Positions 8,662-17,338 of a stretch of 64,000 bases of DNA are shown one piece after another. Source of the stretch: JAFGMC01 sp963540515 (lineage in GTDB: Bacteria; Pseudomonadota; Alphaproteobacteria; Rs-D84); assembly GCA_963540515.1 (NCBI GenBank), contig CAUTNA010000002.1:1-64000 (forward strand), given 5' to 3'. The notes beneath the pieces were generated by a model. That model had not been told where the DNA came from, made no database searches, and was given only the letters and a program-made list of their open reading frames with translations. A program made the position numbers and the translations under genes. Position 1 is the first letter of the stretch, and each line of letters starts with the position of its first letter.

Positions 8662-10068
8662 TTAGTGAAAATAATAATAAACTTTTTTTGCATTTTCTTT
8701 TCCAAGTTTTGGAACTTTTAATAAAGCTTCTAAACTTGCTTCTGATACCATTTTTACAGATCCAAAATGATTAAGCAAAGCTTTTTTACGAACTGTTCCA
8801 AGTCCTTCGATTTCATCAAGTGGATTAAAGAAAGTTGAATTTTTTCTGAGTGTTCTATGAAATGTAATTGCAAAATGATGTGCTTCATCTCTGACTAGTC
8901 TTAATAATAAAAAAAGCTGAGAATCTTTTTTTATATTATTTTCTATTTTTGAATCTGGTTTTATAAAGTGTTCATCCCCATTTCTAACAACACCTTTTAC
9001 AACCCCTACAATAGGAATATTTAAAGCAGTTTTTTTTGCTATATTCCATTGAGGTATTCCACCATCAACAATAATTAAACTTATGTCATTATTTTTTGCA
9101 ACAGCTCTTGAAATAAATTCTTCCATCATTGCAATATCATTACCGCTTCTTTTTTTATCTTTTAATTTAAAGTGTCTATATTTTGATTTTACGAAACCTT
9201 CTTTGTTAAAAACTATCATACTACCAACTGCATTTGTTCCGAAAAGATGAGAATTATCGAATACACAAACATTTGAAAGTTTTAATTTAAGCCAATCTTC
9301 AAGATCTTTAAAAGCTTGTTCAAAGTTTATATTATTTTTATTTTCTTTTATTTTTCCTGTAGTAGAAGTATGAGTAAGACTTGAAATTTTATCACGTATT
9401 TCAGCTGCTTTTTCATACTCTAAATTTTCTGAATATTTTTGCATTTGAAGTATGTAATCCTTTACAATTGGTTCGCTATTTCCATTTAAAATTTCTCTTG
9501 CTAAATTTATATTTTCTTTATATTCAGTTTGTTGAATGGTACATGGAGCACTACATCTGCCTATTTGATATAAAAGACAAGGTCTTATTCTATTTTTAAA
9601 AAAAGTATCATTACAGGTTCTTATTTTACATACTTTTTGAATAGTTTTAATGGTTTCATTTAAAGATGAAACAGATGGGTATGGTCCAAACACATCTTTT
9701 TTTTGTGAAATTTTTCCTCGAAATTTATAAAGTCTTGGAAATTTATGATTTGTTAAAGCTAACATTGGATACATTTTTCCATCAGTCAGCATAATATTAT
9801 ATTTCGGTTTTAATTCTTTAATTAATTTTTCTTCTAAAATAAGTGCATAGTTTTCAGTTTTTGTTATTTCCCATTCAACTTTTGATACAAGTCCTCTCAT
9901 TATTTTTTTATGTGTTTCTAATTTTGATATATCAATATACTGTGAAAGTCTTTTATATAAATTTTTAGCCTTTCCAACATATAAAAGAATACCATCACTA
10001 TTATACATTTTGTATATTCCAGGAGATATTGGTGCAGACTCGATTAAATCAGAAAATTGAATATTCAT
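8662..10068 (-). CDS. uvrC: Excinuclease ABC subunit C (compact)
   Basis: UvrC makes both incisions around bulky DNA lesions with UvrA and UvrB. Visible in order: the GIY-YIG nuclease (GIYKMYNSDGILLYVGKAKN), the Cys-containing region around CLLYQIGRCSAPC, the UVR motif that binds UvrB (YEKAAEIRDKI), and the RNase H-like nuclease (FDNSHLFGT, IIVDGG, RDEAHHFA), ending with a helix-hairpin-helix region (IEGLGTVRKKALLNHFGS). At 468 residues it is shorter than the usual 600 or so, with compact linkers, but no catalytic block is missing. A TTG at 10104 would add 12 residues; the ATG at 10068 fits the family better. Confidence 0.93.
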   Translation of the reverse strand: MNIQFSDLIESAPISPGIYKMYNSDGILLYVGKAKNLYKRLSQYIDISKLETHKKIMRGLVSKVEWEITKTENYALILEEKLIKELKPKYNIMLTDGKMYPMLALTNHKFPRLYKFRGKISQKKDVFGPYPSVSSLNETIKTIQKVCKIRTCNDTFFKNRIRPCLLYQIGRCSAPCTIQQTEYKENINLAREILNGNSEPIVKDYILQMQKYSENLEYEKAAEIRDKISSLTHTSTTGKIKENKNNINFEQAFKDLEDWLKLKLSNVCVFDNSHLFGTNAVGSMIVFNKEGFVKSKYRHFKLKDKKRSGNDIAMMEEFISRAVAKNNDISLIIVDGGIPQWNIAKKTALNIPIVGVVKGVVRNGDEHFIKPDSKIENNIKKDSQLFLLLRLVRDEAHHFAITFHRTLRKNSTFFNPLDEIEGLGTVRKKALLNHFGSVKMVSEASLEALLKVPKLGKENAKKVYYYFH

Positions 10069-10121
10069 ACTTTGTATGTTAAAATAAATTGGAATAAATA
10101 TCAAAAGTAAAGGTTATATTA

Positions 10122-10586
10122 ATGATACAAGAATCAGGTCGTTCTATGATTGAAATGTTAGGAGTACTTGCAATTATGGGACTTATTACAGTTGGTGCAA
10201 TTAGAATGGTATCTGTTGCTATGAAAAGCAGTAAAAGATCAGTTGTAAGCGATGAAGTTATTCAAATGGTATCTGGTGTAAGAACTCTTTTAGCTGAATA
10301 TGATGGTTTTGATGGTATAAATAATGATACTATATTTAATGTTATAGGTATGTCTCCTAAAAACTCATTTGGTGGAGTTTATAGATTATCAGTTGATCCA
10401 AATAATTCTAAGCAATTTATAGTATCAATAGAAGGGTTATCAAAGTCTGATTGTGAGTATTTTGTATCAAAAGCGTGGACAGGATCTGTTGATTTTGAAT
10501 CTTCTGATGGAAAATTAAGTGGTGCAAGTGGAAATTGTATTTACGATTCAGATAAAAATTCTATTCATATAAAATATGGTAAGTAA
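10122..10586 (+). CDS. Type IV pilin-like (pseudopilin) protein
   Basis: A 154-residue protein with a prepilin cleavage and methylation site: a very short leader ending in G, then RSMIEM with Glu at +5, followed by a hydrophobic helix (LGVLAIMGLITVGAI). This is the class III signal used by type IV pilins and type II secretion pseudopilins. The rest is soluble, with two cysteines (about residues 111 and 138) that may form the C-terminal disulfide loop. No pilus assembly ATPase, prepilin peptidase or secretin lies nearby, so it is an orphan and its machine must be elsewhere. It may be co-transcribed with the following pseudouridine synthase, three bases away. Confidence 0.8.
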   Translation: MIQESGRSMIEMLGVLAIMGLITVGAIRMVSVAMKSSKRSVVSDEVIQMVSGVRTLLAEYDGFDGINNDTIFNVIGMSPKNSFGGVYRLSVDPNNSKQFIVSIEGLSKSDCEYFVSKAWTGSVDFESSDGKLSGASGNCIYDSDKNSIHIKYGK

Positions 10587-10589
10587 GTA

Positions 10590-11528
10590 TTGCAACAAAC
10601 TCCTAAAATAGTTTCAGATTCTCAAAGTGGAATGCGATTATCGCGTTGGTTTCTTTATACTTTTCCAAAATTAACAATAAAAGATTTTTATAAATTTTGC
10701 AGAACTGGAGAGGTAAGGTTAAATAGTAAAAGGTGTAGAGGAAAAGAAATATTAAATAAAGGGGATATAATTCGTATTCCTCCTTTTATAGAAGAAACGG
10801 ATATTAAAAAGAATAATTCTGGTAATGATTTTAGTTTATCTGATTTAGAAAATTTAAGAAAGTGTATTATATATGATGATGATGATATAGTTGTATTCAA
10901 TAAACCTGCAGGTCTTCCAGTCCAAGGTGGTACTAAAATAAAAAAATCAATTGATAAGATGACTACAAAATTATATCCATATAATAAAGTCTCTTTAGTT
11001 CACAGGCTTGATAAGGATACGAGTGGTATATTAGTTGTTGCAAAAAATCAATTTTCTTCTGTTTTTTTATCGAAAGAATTTCAATCTAAAAATATCAAAA
11101 AAGAATATTTAGCAGTTTTAGATGGAAATATAAAAGATAAGTCTGGAATAATAGATAATTACATAGAGAAAAAAGATATTTTTGATAATAAAAATCATAA
11201 ATCACAGAGAGCTATAACAAAATATAAATTACTATCAGAGATTCCGAATATTTTGTCTGTGGTATTATTTTCACCATATACAGGAAGGACTCATCAATTA
11301 AGAATACACAGTGCGATGTCTTTAAATGCACCAATAATAGGAGATAATATTTATGGTAAAAAAAATCCAAAATTAGATGGGTTTATTAAATCAAATAAAT
11401 TATTTTTGTGTGCATATAAAATAACTTTTAAGCATCCAAGATTGAAACAATTTATTACACTAAAAGCAGATTTACCAGATTTTTTTAAAGAGCTAAATAA
11501 ATTTATAGAAATAAAAATACCAAAGTAA
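10590..11528 (+). CDS. RluC/RluD-family 23S rRNA pseudouridine synthase
   Basis: Converts uridines of 23S rRNA to pseudouridine. An N-terminal S4-like RNA-binding domain (about 10-70) is followed by the catalytic domain with the HRLDKDTSGIL motif carrying the catalytic Asp, and the late GRTHQLRIH motif. The start is probably TTG at 10590: the alternative ATG at 10632 falls inside the conserved SGMRLSRW beginning of the S4 domain and would truncate it. With 312 residues it fits RluC best, but RluC and RluD cannot be told apart safely here. Confidence 0.88.
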   Translation: MQQTPKIVSDSQSGMRLSRWFLYTFPKLTIKDFYKFCRTGEVRLNSKRCRGKEILNKGDIIRIPPFIEETDIKKNNSGNDFSLSDLENLRKCIIYDDDDIVVFNKPAGLPVQGGTKIKKSIDKMTTKLYPYNKVSLVHRLDKDTSGILVVAKNQFSSVFLSKEFQSKNIKKEYLAVLDGNIKDKSGIIDNYIEKKDIFDNKNHKSQRAITKYKLLSEIPNILSVVLFSPYTGRTHQLRIHSAMSLNAPIIGDNIYGKKNPKLDGFIKSNKLFLCAYKITFKHPRLKQFITLKADLPDFFKELNKFIEIKIPK

Positions 11529-11529
11529 A

Positions 11530-13548
11530 ATGTTTCACAGAAGAAGAATTTTTTTTAAGTTAATGAGAGTTATATTTACCTTTTTTATAGGGTTAGTTAT
11601 AGCTGTGTTTATAGCACTTTCTCAAATAAATATAGAAACTATTCAAAAAAAATTAATTTCAGCTTTATCTGAATCTGGTTTGGAACTAAAAGTAAAAGGA
11701 AAAACTTCTTGGAAATTTTCATTAAAACCTAAGTTAGAACTAAGAAATATAAATATAAGTTTTGATAAAACAAATATAGTATCTTCGAAAAGTATTGAAG
11801 TAAGTTTAAATTTGATATCCCTTCTTCAAACTAAAACAATAATTCAAAATATTTCTATATCTGATGGAGATATATATTTAGATTTTTTAAATAGAAAAAA
11901 TGTTAATAAAGTTAAGAAAGATAATAATAAAAGAGAAGAATATCCTTTTTATATAAATTTTGGTTTAGATTCGATTAATTTGAATAATATAAAAATTCAT
12001 ATAAATAGTGATATTTATAAATTCAGTAATCTAAATATAAAAAGATTAATAAAGAAAGATAATATTGATTATGTTGGTTGGATAAAATCAGATTTTAATT
12101 TTATACCATTTGTACTTTCATTTTCTAAATTAGACAAGATAAGAAAGGTTTATCCAATAAATTTTGCAGTCTCTCTATCAAATAAGCCTTTGACTGTAAA
12201 TATTGCTTTAGAAGAAAGCAGCAAACTACCAATAGATTTTAAAATAAAAGGTGAACTTGCAAATATTTCTGAATTAGGAAAAATATTAAATATTAAACTT
12301 ATAAAAATTTATCCTGTGAATATTGATATTCAAGGAGGGTTAAATAATAATAAAATTACGATTCGAAAATTTAAAGCAAAAGCAAAGAATACAAAATTTA
12401 ATTTAGATGGTTTTATAGATTTAAAGAAATCACTAGTCAGTTTAAATATTAAATCTGATTATTTCAGTTTGATAGAAATATTTCCAGAATTATATGGCTC
12501 TGGTGTTGTTATTAATAGAGAATTAAACGCTTTTAAAGATACTCCACTATTTGGAAATTTCTTTAAAAATCTAAATATAGACTTAAATTTATTTATAAAT
12601 AAATTTTTAATGTATAGAGAACTTTCTGCTGAAAAAATGAATGTTTTACTAAAATTAGAAAATTCAAAATTAAATTTAAATATATCAAGTAATTTTCTAA
12701 AAGGACGTGTATCAGCAAAAGCAAAAGGTGTTATTGATTCTGATGGTAAATATTATTTAGAGTCTGCTGGAAGAGGTTTTGATTTATCTGTTGGTAAGTT
12801 ATTAACTGATGTTAGAAATTCTGGTTATGTTTCGGGATTGCCATCAGACTTTGGTTTTTATTTAAAAGGCAGTGGCATAGATTTATCAGAATTAATGGCA
12901 AGTCTTACAGGAAGAATTTTATTATATTCTGTTGATTCTGGTAATGCAGAAAGTGGATTTACAGATTATATGTTTGGTAAGGATTTTTTTAGTAGTATTG
13001 GAGATAATATTCATAATTTTGTATCTCCTGAAAATGATCAGAAAAAAACAATAATTTCTTGCATTGTGGGTAATGTAAAAATAAGGGAAGGTAAAATAGA
13101 TACACAAAATGGAATCGTTATGCAGACAAATCGATTAAATTATAGAGTTGTTGGAGATTTGGATTTTGGTAAAGAGACTATAAATTCATCAATTGTAAGT
13201 ACACCCGCAAGTGGATTAAAATTATCTATTTCTAACAGTATTATTAATTCAATTGTTTTTTCTGGTAATTTATCTGAGCCAGATATAAAGATAAATGGCA
13301 GTAATGTTGCAACAAAAATAGTATCAAGTGCAGGAATTGGTTTTTTACTTTCACCATTTACAGCAGGAATGAGTATAATTGCAGGTGCAGGAATTGGTTT
13401 TTTAGCAGGATCTGTTATTGAAAATTGGTTATCTGATAGTTCTCCTTGTGAAACTGCTGTAAATAGTGGAACTAAGATAAAAGATGGAGATCCAGATTGG
13501 CTTGATTTACCTGTAAATTATTTAATAGATAACTTTAATAAAGATTAA
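11530..13548 (+). CDS. AsmA-like envelope protein
   Basis: A 672-residue protein with one N-terminal transmembrane anchor (about residues 12-30) and a long beta-rich periplasmic body, typical of AsmA-like proteins thought to bridge membranes and carry phospholipids. The N-terminal block after the helix (INIETIQKKLISALSESGL then TSWKFSLKPKLELRNI) matches the AsmA amino-terminal region. A glycine-rich hydrophobic segment near residues 600-640 (GIGFLLSPFTAGMS, then GAGIGFLAGS) is unusual, and two late cysteine-containing turns are absent. It starts one base after the preceding stop codon, so it is translationally coupled to the pseudouridine synthase. Confidence 0.78.
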   Translation: MFHRRRIFFKLMRVIFTFFIGLVIAVFIALSQINIETIQKKLISALSESGLELKVKGKTSWKFSLKPKLELRNINISFDKTNIVSSKSIEVSLNLISLLQTKTIIQNISISDGDIYLDFLNRKNVNKVKKDNNKREEYPFYINFGLDSINLNNIKIHINSDIYKFSNLNIKRLIKKDNIDYVGWIKSDFNFIPFVLSFSKLDKIRKVYPINFAVSLSNKPLTVNIALEESSKLPIDFKIKGELANISELGKILNIKLIKIYPVNIDIQGGLNNNKITIRKFKAKAKNTKFNLDGFIDLKKSLVSLNIKSDYFSLIEIFPELYGSGVVINRELNAFKDTPLFGNFFKNLNIDLNLFINKFLMYRELSAEKMNVLLKLENSKLNLNISSNFLKGRVSAKAKGVIDSDGKYYLESAGRGFDLSVGKLLTDVRNSGYVSGLPSDFGFYLKGSGIDLSELMASLTGRILLYSVDSGNAESGFTDYMFGKDFFSSIGDNIHNFVSPENDQKKTIISCIVGNVKIREGKIDTQNGIVMQTNRLNYRVVGDLDFGKETINSSIVSTPASGLKLSISNSIINSIVFSGNLSEPDIKINGSNVATKIVSSAGIGFLLSPFTAGMSIIAGAGIGFLAGSVIENWLSDSSPCETAVNSGTKIKDGDPDWLDLPVNYLIDNFNKD

Positions 13549-13643
13549 ATTTTAATATTAAAAAATTATTTGTTTTTACTCTTGATACAAATATCACTTT
13601 TTTGTTAAACTTTTTACAAGTTAAGTTTTATCAGGAGTTATTT

Positions 13644-14762
13644 ATGGAATTTTCTGTATTTCGTCAGGTTTTAATACGCGCACTTGCACATATGCAATCA
13701 ATTGTTGAAAAGAGGGCAACTCTTCCAATACTTATGAATGTTAAAATCGAAGTTTTAGATGATATGATTTTGACCGCAACTAATGTAGATCTAGAGTTAG
13801 TTGAACATGTTGTTGCTGATATTACTATTCCTGGTAAAATAACTGTACCTGTTCAGATGTTGTACGATTTTGTCCGTAATTTACCTGATGATGCTGAGAT
13901 AAACTTTAAACAAACTGATTCTCAGTTGATAGTATCAAGTGGAAGAGCTGTATTTAAATTACCTGCACTTCCTGCAGAGAATTTTCCAGCTATGGCTGGC
14001 AGTCAATTGTCAACAAAGTTCCAAATGACAACAGGAGATTTAGCACATCTTATAAATAAAACTAAGTTTGCTGTACCTGTCGATGATGTAAGATATAATT
14101 TAGGTGGTATATATTTTCATATAGCTGAAAATTCTAATAATAAAATGTTAACAGCTGTTGCAACTGATGCTCAAAGAATGGCTTTGTGTGAAATGATTGC
14201 TCCAGATGGTTCTATTGGTATGCCTTCTATAATACTACCAAGAAGAGCAATTGGAGAACTTTCGAAATTATTAGAAGATGCAAATGTTGATGATGTTTTA
14301 TTTGAACTTTCTGATACAAAAGCTAGATTTACAATTGGTCAGGCTACAATTACTACTAAGTTAGTTGATGGACAATTCCCAAATTACAGAGTTGTAATAC
14401 CTGATGGTAATGATAAAGTTGCTATTTTTGATAGGAAGCAATTTACTTCTGCTGTGAATCTTGTTTCTGTTGCTTGTGGTGATAAAACTAAATCTGTTCA
14501 ATTGACTTTTTCTATGAATAAACTTGTTTTAAGTGCTTCTGGATCTGATAGTGGTACTGCAACTCAAGAGTTAGATATTGAATATAATGGAGATGAAACT
14601 TTTTCAATTTTATTCAGTGTTAAATTTTTATTAGATATAACTGGACAAATTGAAAGTGATAAATTCCAGATGGAAATGCAAAATTCTATGTCTCCAACAA
14701 TAATAAAGTCTGTTGAAAAAGATTCGGATGCTTTATTTGTTTTAATGCCTCTTAAAATGTAA
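13644..14762 (+). CDS. dnaN: DNA polymerase III beta sliding clamp
   Basis: The beta clamp encircles DNA and tethers polymerase III. The 372-residue protein has the three repeated clamp folds, with ATLPILMNVKIE at the first domain, LPRRAIGEL in the middle, and the C-terminal end LFVLMPLKM matching the clamp's conserved MP(M/L) terminus. CAGGAG lies 8 bases before the ATG at 13644; the longer frame starting at 13602 uses a TTG without a binding site. Unlike many bacteria dnaN is not next to dnaA here, but it is followed closely by ppa. Confidence 0.95.
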   Translation: MEFSVFRQVLIRALAHMQSIVEKRATLPILMNVKIEVLDDMILTATNVDLELVEHVVADITIPGKITVPVQMLYDFVRNLPDDAEINFKQTDSQLIVSSGRAVFKLPALPAENFPAMAGSQLSTKFQMTTGDLAHLINKTKFAVPVDDVRYNLGGIYFHIAENSNNKMLTAVATDAQRMALCEMIAPDGSIGMPSIILPRRAIGELSKLLEDANVDDVLFELSDTKARFTIGQATITTKLVDGQFPNYRVVIPDGNDKVAIFDRKQFTSAVNLVSVACGDKTKSVQLTFSMNKLVLSASGSDSGTATQELDIEYNGDETFSILFSVKFLLDITGQIESDKFQMEMQNSMSPTIIKSVEKDSDALFVLMPLKM

Positions 14763-14785
14763 TTCTATATAAAAAAGGAAAAAAT

Positions 14786-15295
14786 ATGATTTCTGCTGGT
14801 AAAAATGTACCACAACTTATGAATGCTATTATTGAGATACCAGAAAATGGTTTTGTTAAGTATGAATTTGATAAAGAAGCAGGACTTTTAGCTGTTGATA
14901 GACTTTTAAGTACTCCTGTTAGATATCCTGCAAATTATGGTTATTTTCCATCAACTTTAGGAGAAGATGGTGATCCTCTTGATTGTTTAGTTTTGTGTAG
15001 TGAACAAATTTCACCTTGTACCTTAATTGAAGTAAGACCTATCGGAGTTTTCTTGATGGAAGATAAAGGTGATAAAGATGAAAAAATAGTATGTGTTCCG
15101 AAAGAAAAAATAGATCCTATTTATAAAAATATTACTTCTTTAGAGGATCTTCCAGAAATGACAAGAAAAAGAATAGAGTTTTTCTTTGCTCATTATAAAG
15201 ATTTAGAAAATGGAAATGTTAAGGTTTTAGGATGGGGGGATCTTAATATGGCATACGATATAATAAATAGAAGTATAGAAAAATATAAAGGTTAA
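14786..15295 (+). CDS. ppa: Inorganic pyrophosphatase
   Basis: Family I soluble pyrophosphatase hydrolyses PPi to phosphate and drives biosynthetic reactions. The signature region is clear: YPANYGYFPSTLGEDGDPLD with the metal-binding aspartates, after VKYEFDKEAG with its active-site Lys/Glu. Length of 169 residues fits bacterial hexameric enzymes. AAGGAAAA precedes the ATG. It is three bases upstream of efp and 23 bases after dnaN, suggesting a dnaN-ppa-efp transcript. Confidence 0.95.
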   Translation: MISAGKNVPQLMNAIIEIPENGFVKYEFDKEAGLLAVDRLLSTPVRYPANYGYFPSTLGEDGDPLDCLVLCSEQISPCTLIEVRPIGVFLMEDKGDKDEKIVCVPKEKIDPIYKNITSLEDLPEMTRKRIEFFFAHYKDLENGNVKVLGWGDLNMAYDIINRSIEKYKG

Positions 15296-15298
15296 GTT

Positions 15299-15868
15299 AT
15301 GGCATCTTTTTCTGCAAATGATATGCGTGTTGGTTGGGTTATATCACATAATGGTAAACGTTTCAGTGTTACATCTATTACAAAAGTAAAACCTGGAAAG
15401 GGTGGGGCATTTGTTCAAGCAGATTTACGTGATATAGATACAGGAAATAAAGGCGGAGACAGATGGCGTGCAGAAGATAAAGTTGAAAAATTATTAGTTG
15501 AAGATATAGATTGTCAATTTTTATATTCTGATAATGAAAGTTCTTATTTTATGAATTTATCTGATTATGAACAATTTACTATGTCAAATGAATCACTAGG
15601 TGATCAATCTAAATTTCTACAACCTGAGATGATTGTTAAAACTAATTTTATAGAAGGTTTTCCTGTTTCTGTAACACTTCCTAAAACGGTAATTGCAACT
15701 ATTGAAGAAACAGAACCTGCGTTGAAAGGTCAGACAGTAAGTACATCTGGTGGTAAACCTGCAGTTTTAGATAATGGTGTAAGGGTACAAGTTCCAGTAT
15801 TTATCGAAGTTGGTGAAAAAATTGTAGTAAATACAGAAACTCTTGAATATGTAGAGAGAGCAAAGTAG
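15299..15868 (+). CDS. efp: Elongation factor P
   Basis: EF-P binds between the P and E sites and rescues ribosomes stalled at polyproline. The 189-residue protein has the KOW-like N-terminal domain, OB domain and C-terminal domain. Lysine 34 sits at the tip of the PGKGGAF loop, the position that is beta-lysylated by EpmA in many proteobacteria; no modification genes are visible in the window. The C-terminal domain ends with VNTETLEYVERAK, close to the family consensus. It is likely the last gene of the dnaN-ppa-efp unit. Confidence 0.95.
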   Translation: MASFSANDMRVGWVISHNGKRFSVTSITKVKPGKGGAFVQADLRDIDTGNKGGDRWRAEDKVEKLLVEDIDCQFLYSDNESSYFMNLSDYEQFTMSNESLGDQSKFLQPEMIVKTNFIEGFPVSVTLPKTVIATIEETEPALKGQTVSTSGGKPAVLDNGVRVQVPVFIEVGEKIVVNTETLEYVERAK

Positions 15869-15929
15869 TATATTTTACTTTTAACTATTTTATAGTCTAA
15901 ACATTAAAAAAATATGTACAAATATTTCC

Positions 15930-15965
15930 TTATATAATAATCTTTTATTAAAAGTTATTATATAA
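15930..15965. other. Long AT-rich hairpin between efp and the VirB2-like gene
   Basis: TTATATAATAA (15930-15940) is perfectly complementary to 15955-15965, and inside it CTTTT (15942-15946) pairs with AAAAG (15950-15954) around a three-base loop, leaving one bulged T. That is 16 base pairs in 36 bases. It is the first of three hairpins in this 215-base gap; a second, weaker one has arms at 15976-15981 and 15998-16003 (AGCCTA/TAGGCT). Confidence 0.5.
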
Positions 15966-16039
15966 AGTAAAATACAGCCTAATATAATTAAATTTCATAG
16001 GCTAATTTATAATATAAGGGATAAAACTAAGATCTATAT

Positions 16040-16080
16040 AAATACTACTAAGTAAGAAAACTTAGTAGTATTTAATTTTT
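16040..16080. terminator. 14-bp hairpin terminator between convergent genes
   Basis: A 14-bp perfect stem (16040-16053 with 16060-16073, core TACTACTAAGT) with a 6-base loop, followed by AATTTTT on the plus strand. It sits between efp (plus) and the VirB2-like gene (minus) and most likely serves both, best for efp because the T tract is on that side. Confidence 0.75.
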
Positions 16081-16083
16081 CTA

Positions 16084-16416
16084 TTACCAAAATCCTTGAA
16101 ACTGTGGTGCACATTGACTTTTTAACAAACTCATAATTAAGCCAATACTGAATAATAAAGTGAATCCGATGATCAATCCAAACCCTTTTTCCCTTACATC
16201 TTTTGTATCTGCTTTACCACTTTGTATATAACCCCATGCCCAACCTGCTATAACAAAGGCGGCTCCAATAAAAGCCAAACTTCTTATAGTTTGGAAAATT
16301 CCACCTAAATTCTCTACTATTTCACATACATTTATAACTGATTTTGTATCGCCTGCTGCACTTGCAAAACCCATACTAGAAATAATAACAAAAAAAGCAA
16401 ATAAATATCTTTTCAT
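16084..16416 (-). CDS. TrbC/VirB2-family pilin-like protein
   Basis: A 110-residue protein with an N-terminal signal peptide (cleavage after ASA) and two hydrophobic helices, about residues 43-65 and 78-97, separated by a short polar loop (QSGKADTKDVREKG). This layout matches VirB2/TrbC major pilins of type IV secretion and conjugation systems. Cys pairs near both ends (VCEIV and SQCAPQF) are unusual. The start is ATG at 16416, with AGGGA 8 bases upstream; a TTG two codons earlier is less likely. No other type IV secretion gene is in the window, so it is an orphan here; function is inferred from fold only. Confidence 0.65.
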   Translation of the reverse strand: MKRYLFAFFVIISSMGFASAAGDTKSVINVCEIVENLGGIFQTIRSLAFIGAAFVIAGWAWGYIQSGKADTKDVREKGFGLIIGFTLLFSIGLIMSLLKSQCAPQFQGFW

Positions 16417-16582
16417 AATCAAAATCCCTTTTTGTCAATTATAACATAATTCAATTTCATCGGCAAGATATAAAGGTGAATATTTATTAATAAAATATAA
16501 CTTTATTTATATGATATGTAAAATTAAAAAATAATTGATTTATAAATAAATGATTAGTATTATACATCTATCTCTTAACAAT

Positions 16583-16659
16583 GGGGATGTAGCTCAGTTG
16601 GTTAGAGCACCTGCTTTGCAAGCAGGGGGTCGTGGGTTCGAGTCCCATCTTCTCCACCA
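16583..16659 (+). tRNA. tRNA-Ala (TGC anticodon)
   Basis: A full cloverleaf with anticodon loop TTTGCAA, D loop AGTTGGTTAGA, T loop TTCGAGT and encoded CCA. The G3:U70 pair that identifies tRNA-Ala is present. One U-U mismatch occurs at acceptor pair 6-67. It stands alone in a 485-base gap (16417-16900); the AT-rich flanks on both sides show no other gene. Confidence 0.93.
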
Positions 16660-16900
16660 ATTTCCAAAAATAATTTTATCATAATACAAATTAAATTAAT
16701 AATATATGATATAGTGTTATACGATTGTTAATATATAATCAGTAATTAAATATATTTTATAAAATTTGTAAATTAATTTTATTTAAACAATAATTCTATT
16801 ATTTTGATAAGTTATAAATATTAATTCTTACATAATTTAAATCTTTACTTAATAAAATTTTAAGATTTACGGTTTATAAAAAATAGAAAAACAGTAAAAA

Positions 16901-17131
16901 TTAATTAGATTTTTTTTCTTCTGTATCAACCAAAGAAAAAAGCACTGAAGAAATCAGCGATTGATATGGTACATGTTGTTGTTCCGCTAACTCTTTTACT
17001 TTATCAAGTATAGTATGTGGAATTCTCATATTAATTATACTATCTGATTTATTAAATGTTCTGTACGCAGCATATTCCTTAAGCAAAGCTTCAATATTCA
17101 TTATAAATAATTGTTGCATCACATTAGGCAT
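16901..17131 (-). CDS. Small ribbon-helix-helix (CopG/antitoxin-like) protein
   Basis: A 76-residue protein whose second half (INMRIPHTILDKVKELAEQQ then VPYQSLISSVL) matches the strand-helix-helix pattern of CopG/BrnA-type ribbon-helix-helix proteins: a short beta strand, a first helix, then the 'PYQSLI' turn and second helix. These are DNA-binding dimers, often antitoxins or autoregulators. GAGG lies 7 bases before the ATG at 17131. No toxin-like partner is adjacent: upstream is a 200-base gap with a palindrome, downstream is an intergenic region and tRNA-Ala. It could be an orphan antitoxin or a small transcription regulator. Confidence 0.6.
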   Translation of the reverse strand: MPNVMQQLFIMNIEALLKEYAAYRTFNKSDSIINMRIPHTILDKVKELAEQQHVPYQSLISSVLFSLVDTEEKKSN

Positions 17132-17173
17132 ATACAAACCTCAACACCAATATCATTACAATATAATATACTA

Positions 17174-17197
17174 ATGTATTGATGTTTGTCAATACAT
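17174..17197. promoter_or_regulatory. Candidate operator palindrome
   Basis: ATGTATTG (17174-17181) and CAATACAT (17190-17197) form an 8-bp inverted repeat with an 8-base spacer, 43 bases upstream of the ribbon-helix-helix gene and about 140 bases before tolB. The position suits autorepression by that protein, whose dimers commonly bind such repeats. Confidence 0.45.
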
Positions 17198-17338
17198 ATA
17201 TCAATATAAATTAAAATACAATTGTATATAAGTTTGTAAATATGTTTGTGTTACTGTTTTTTATCTGGTTTTTATTTATATTTCTTTTTAATTTTTTTAT
17301 TATTGCTATTATCTTCTATACTGATTTAAGGTAAAAAT

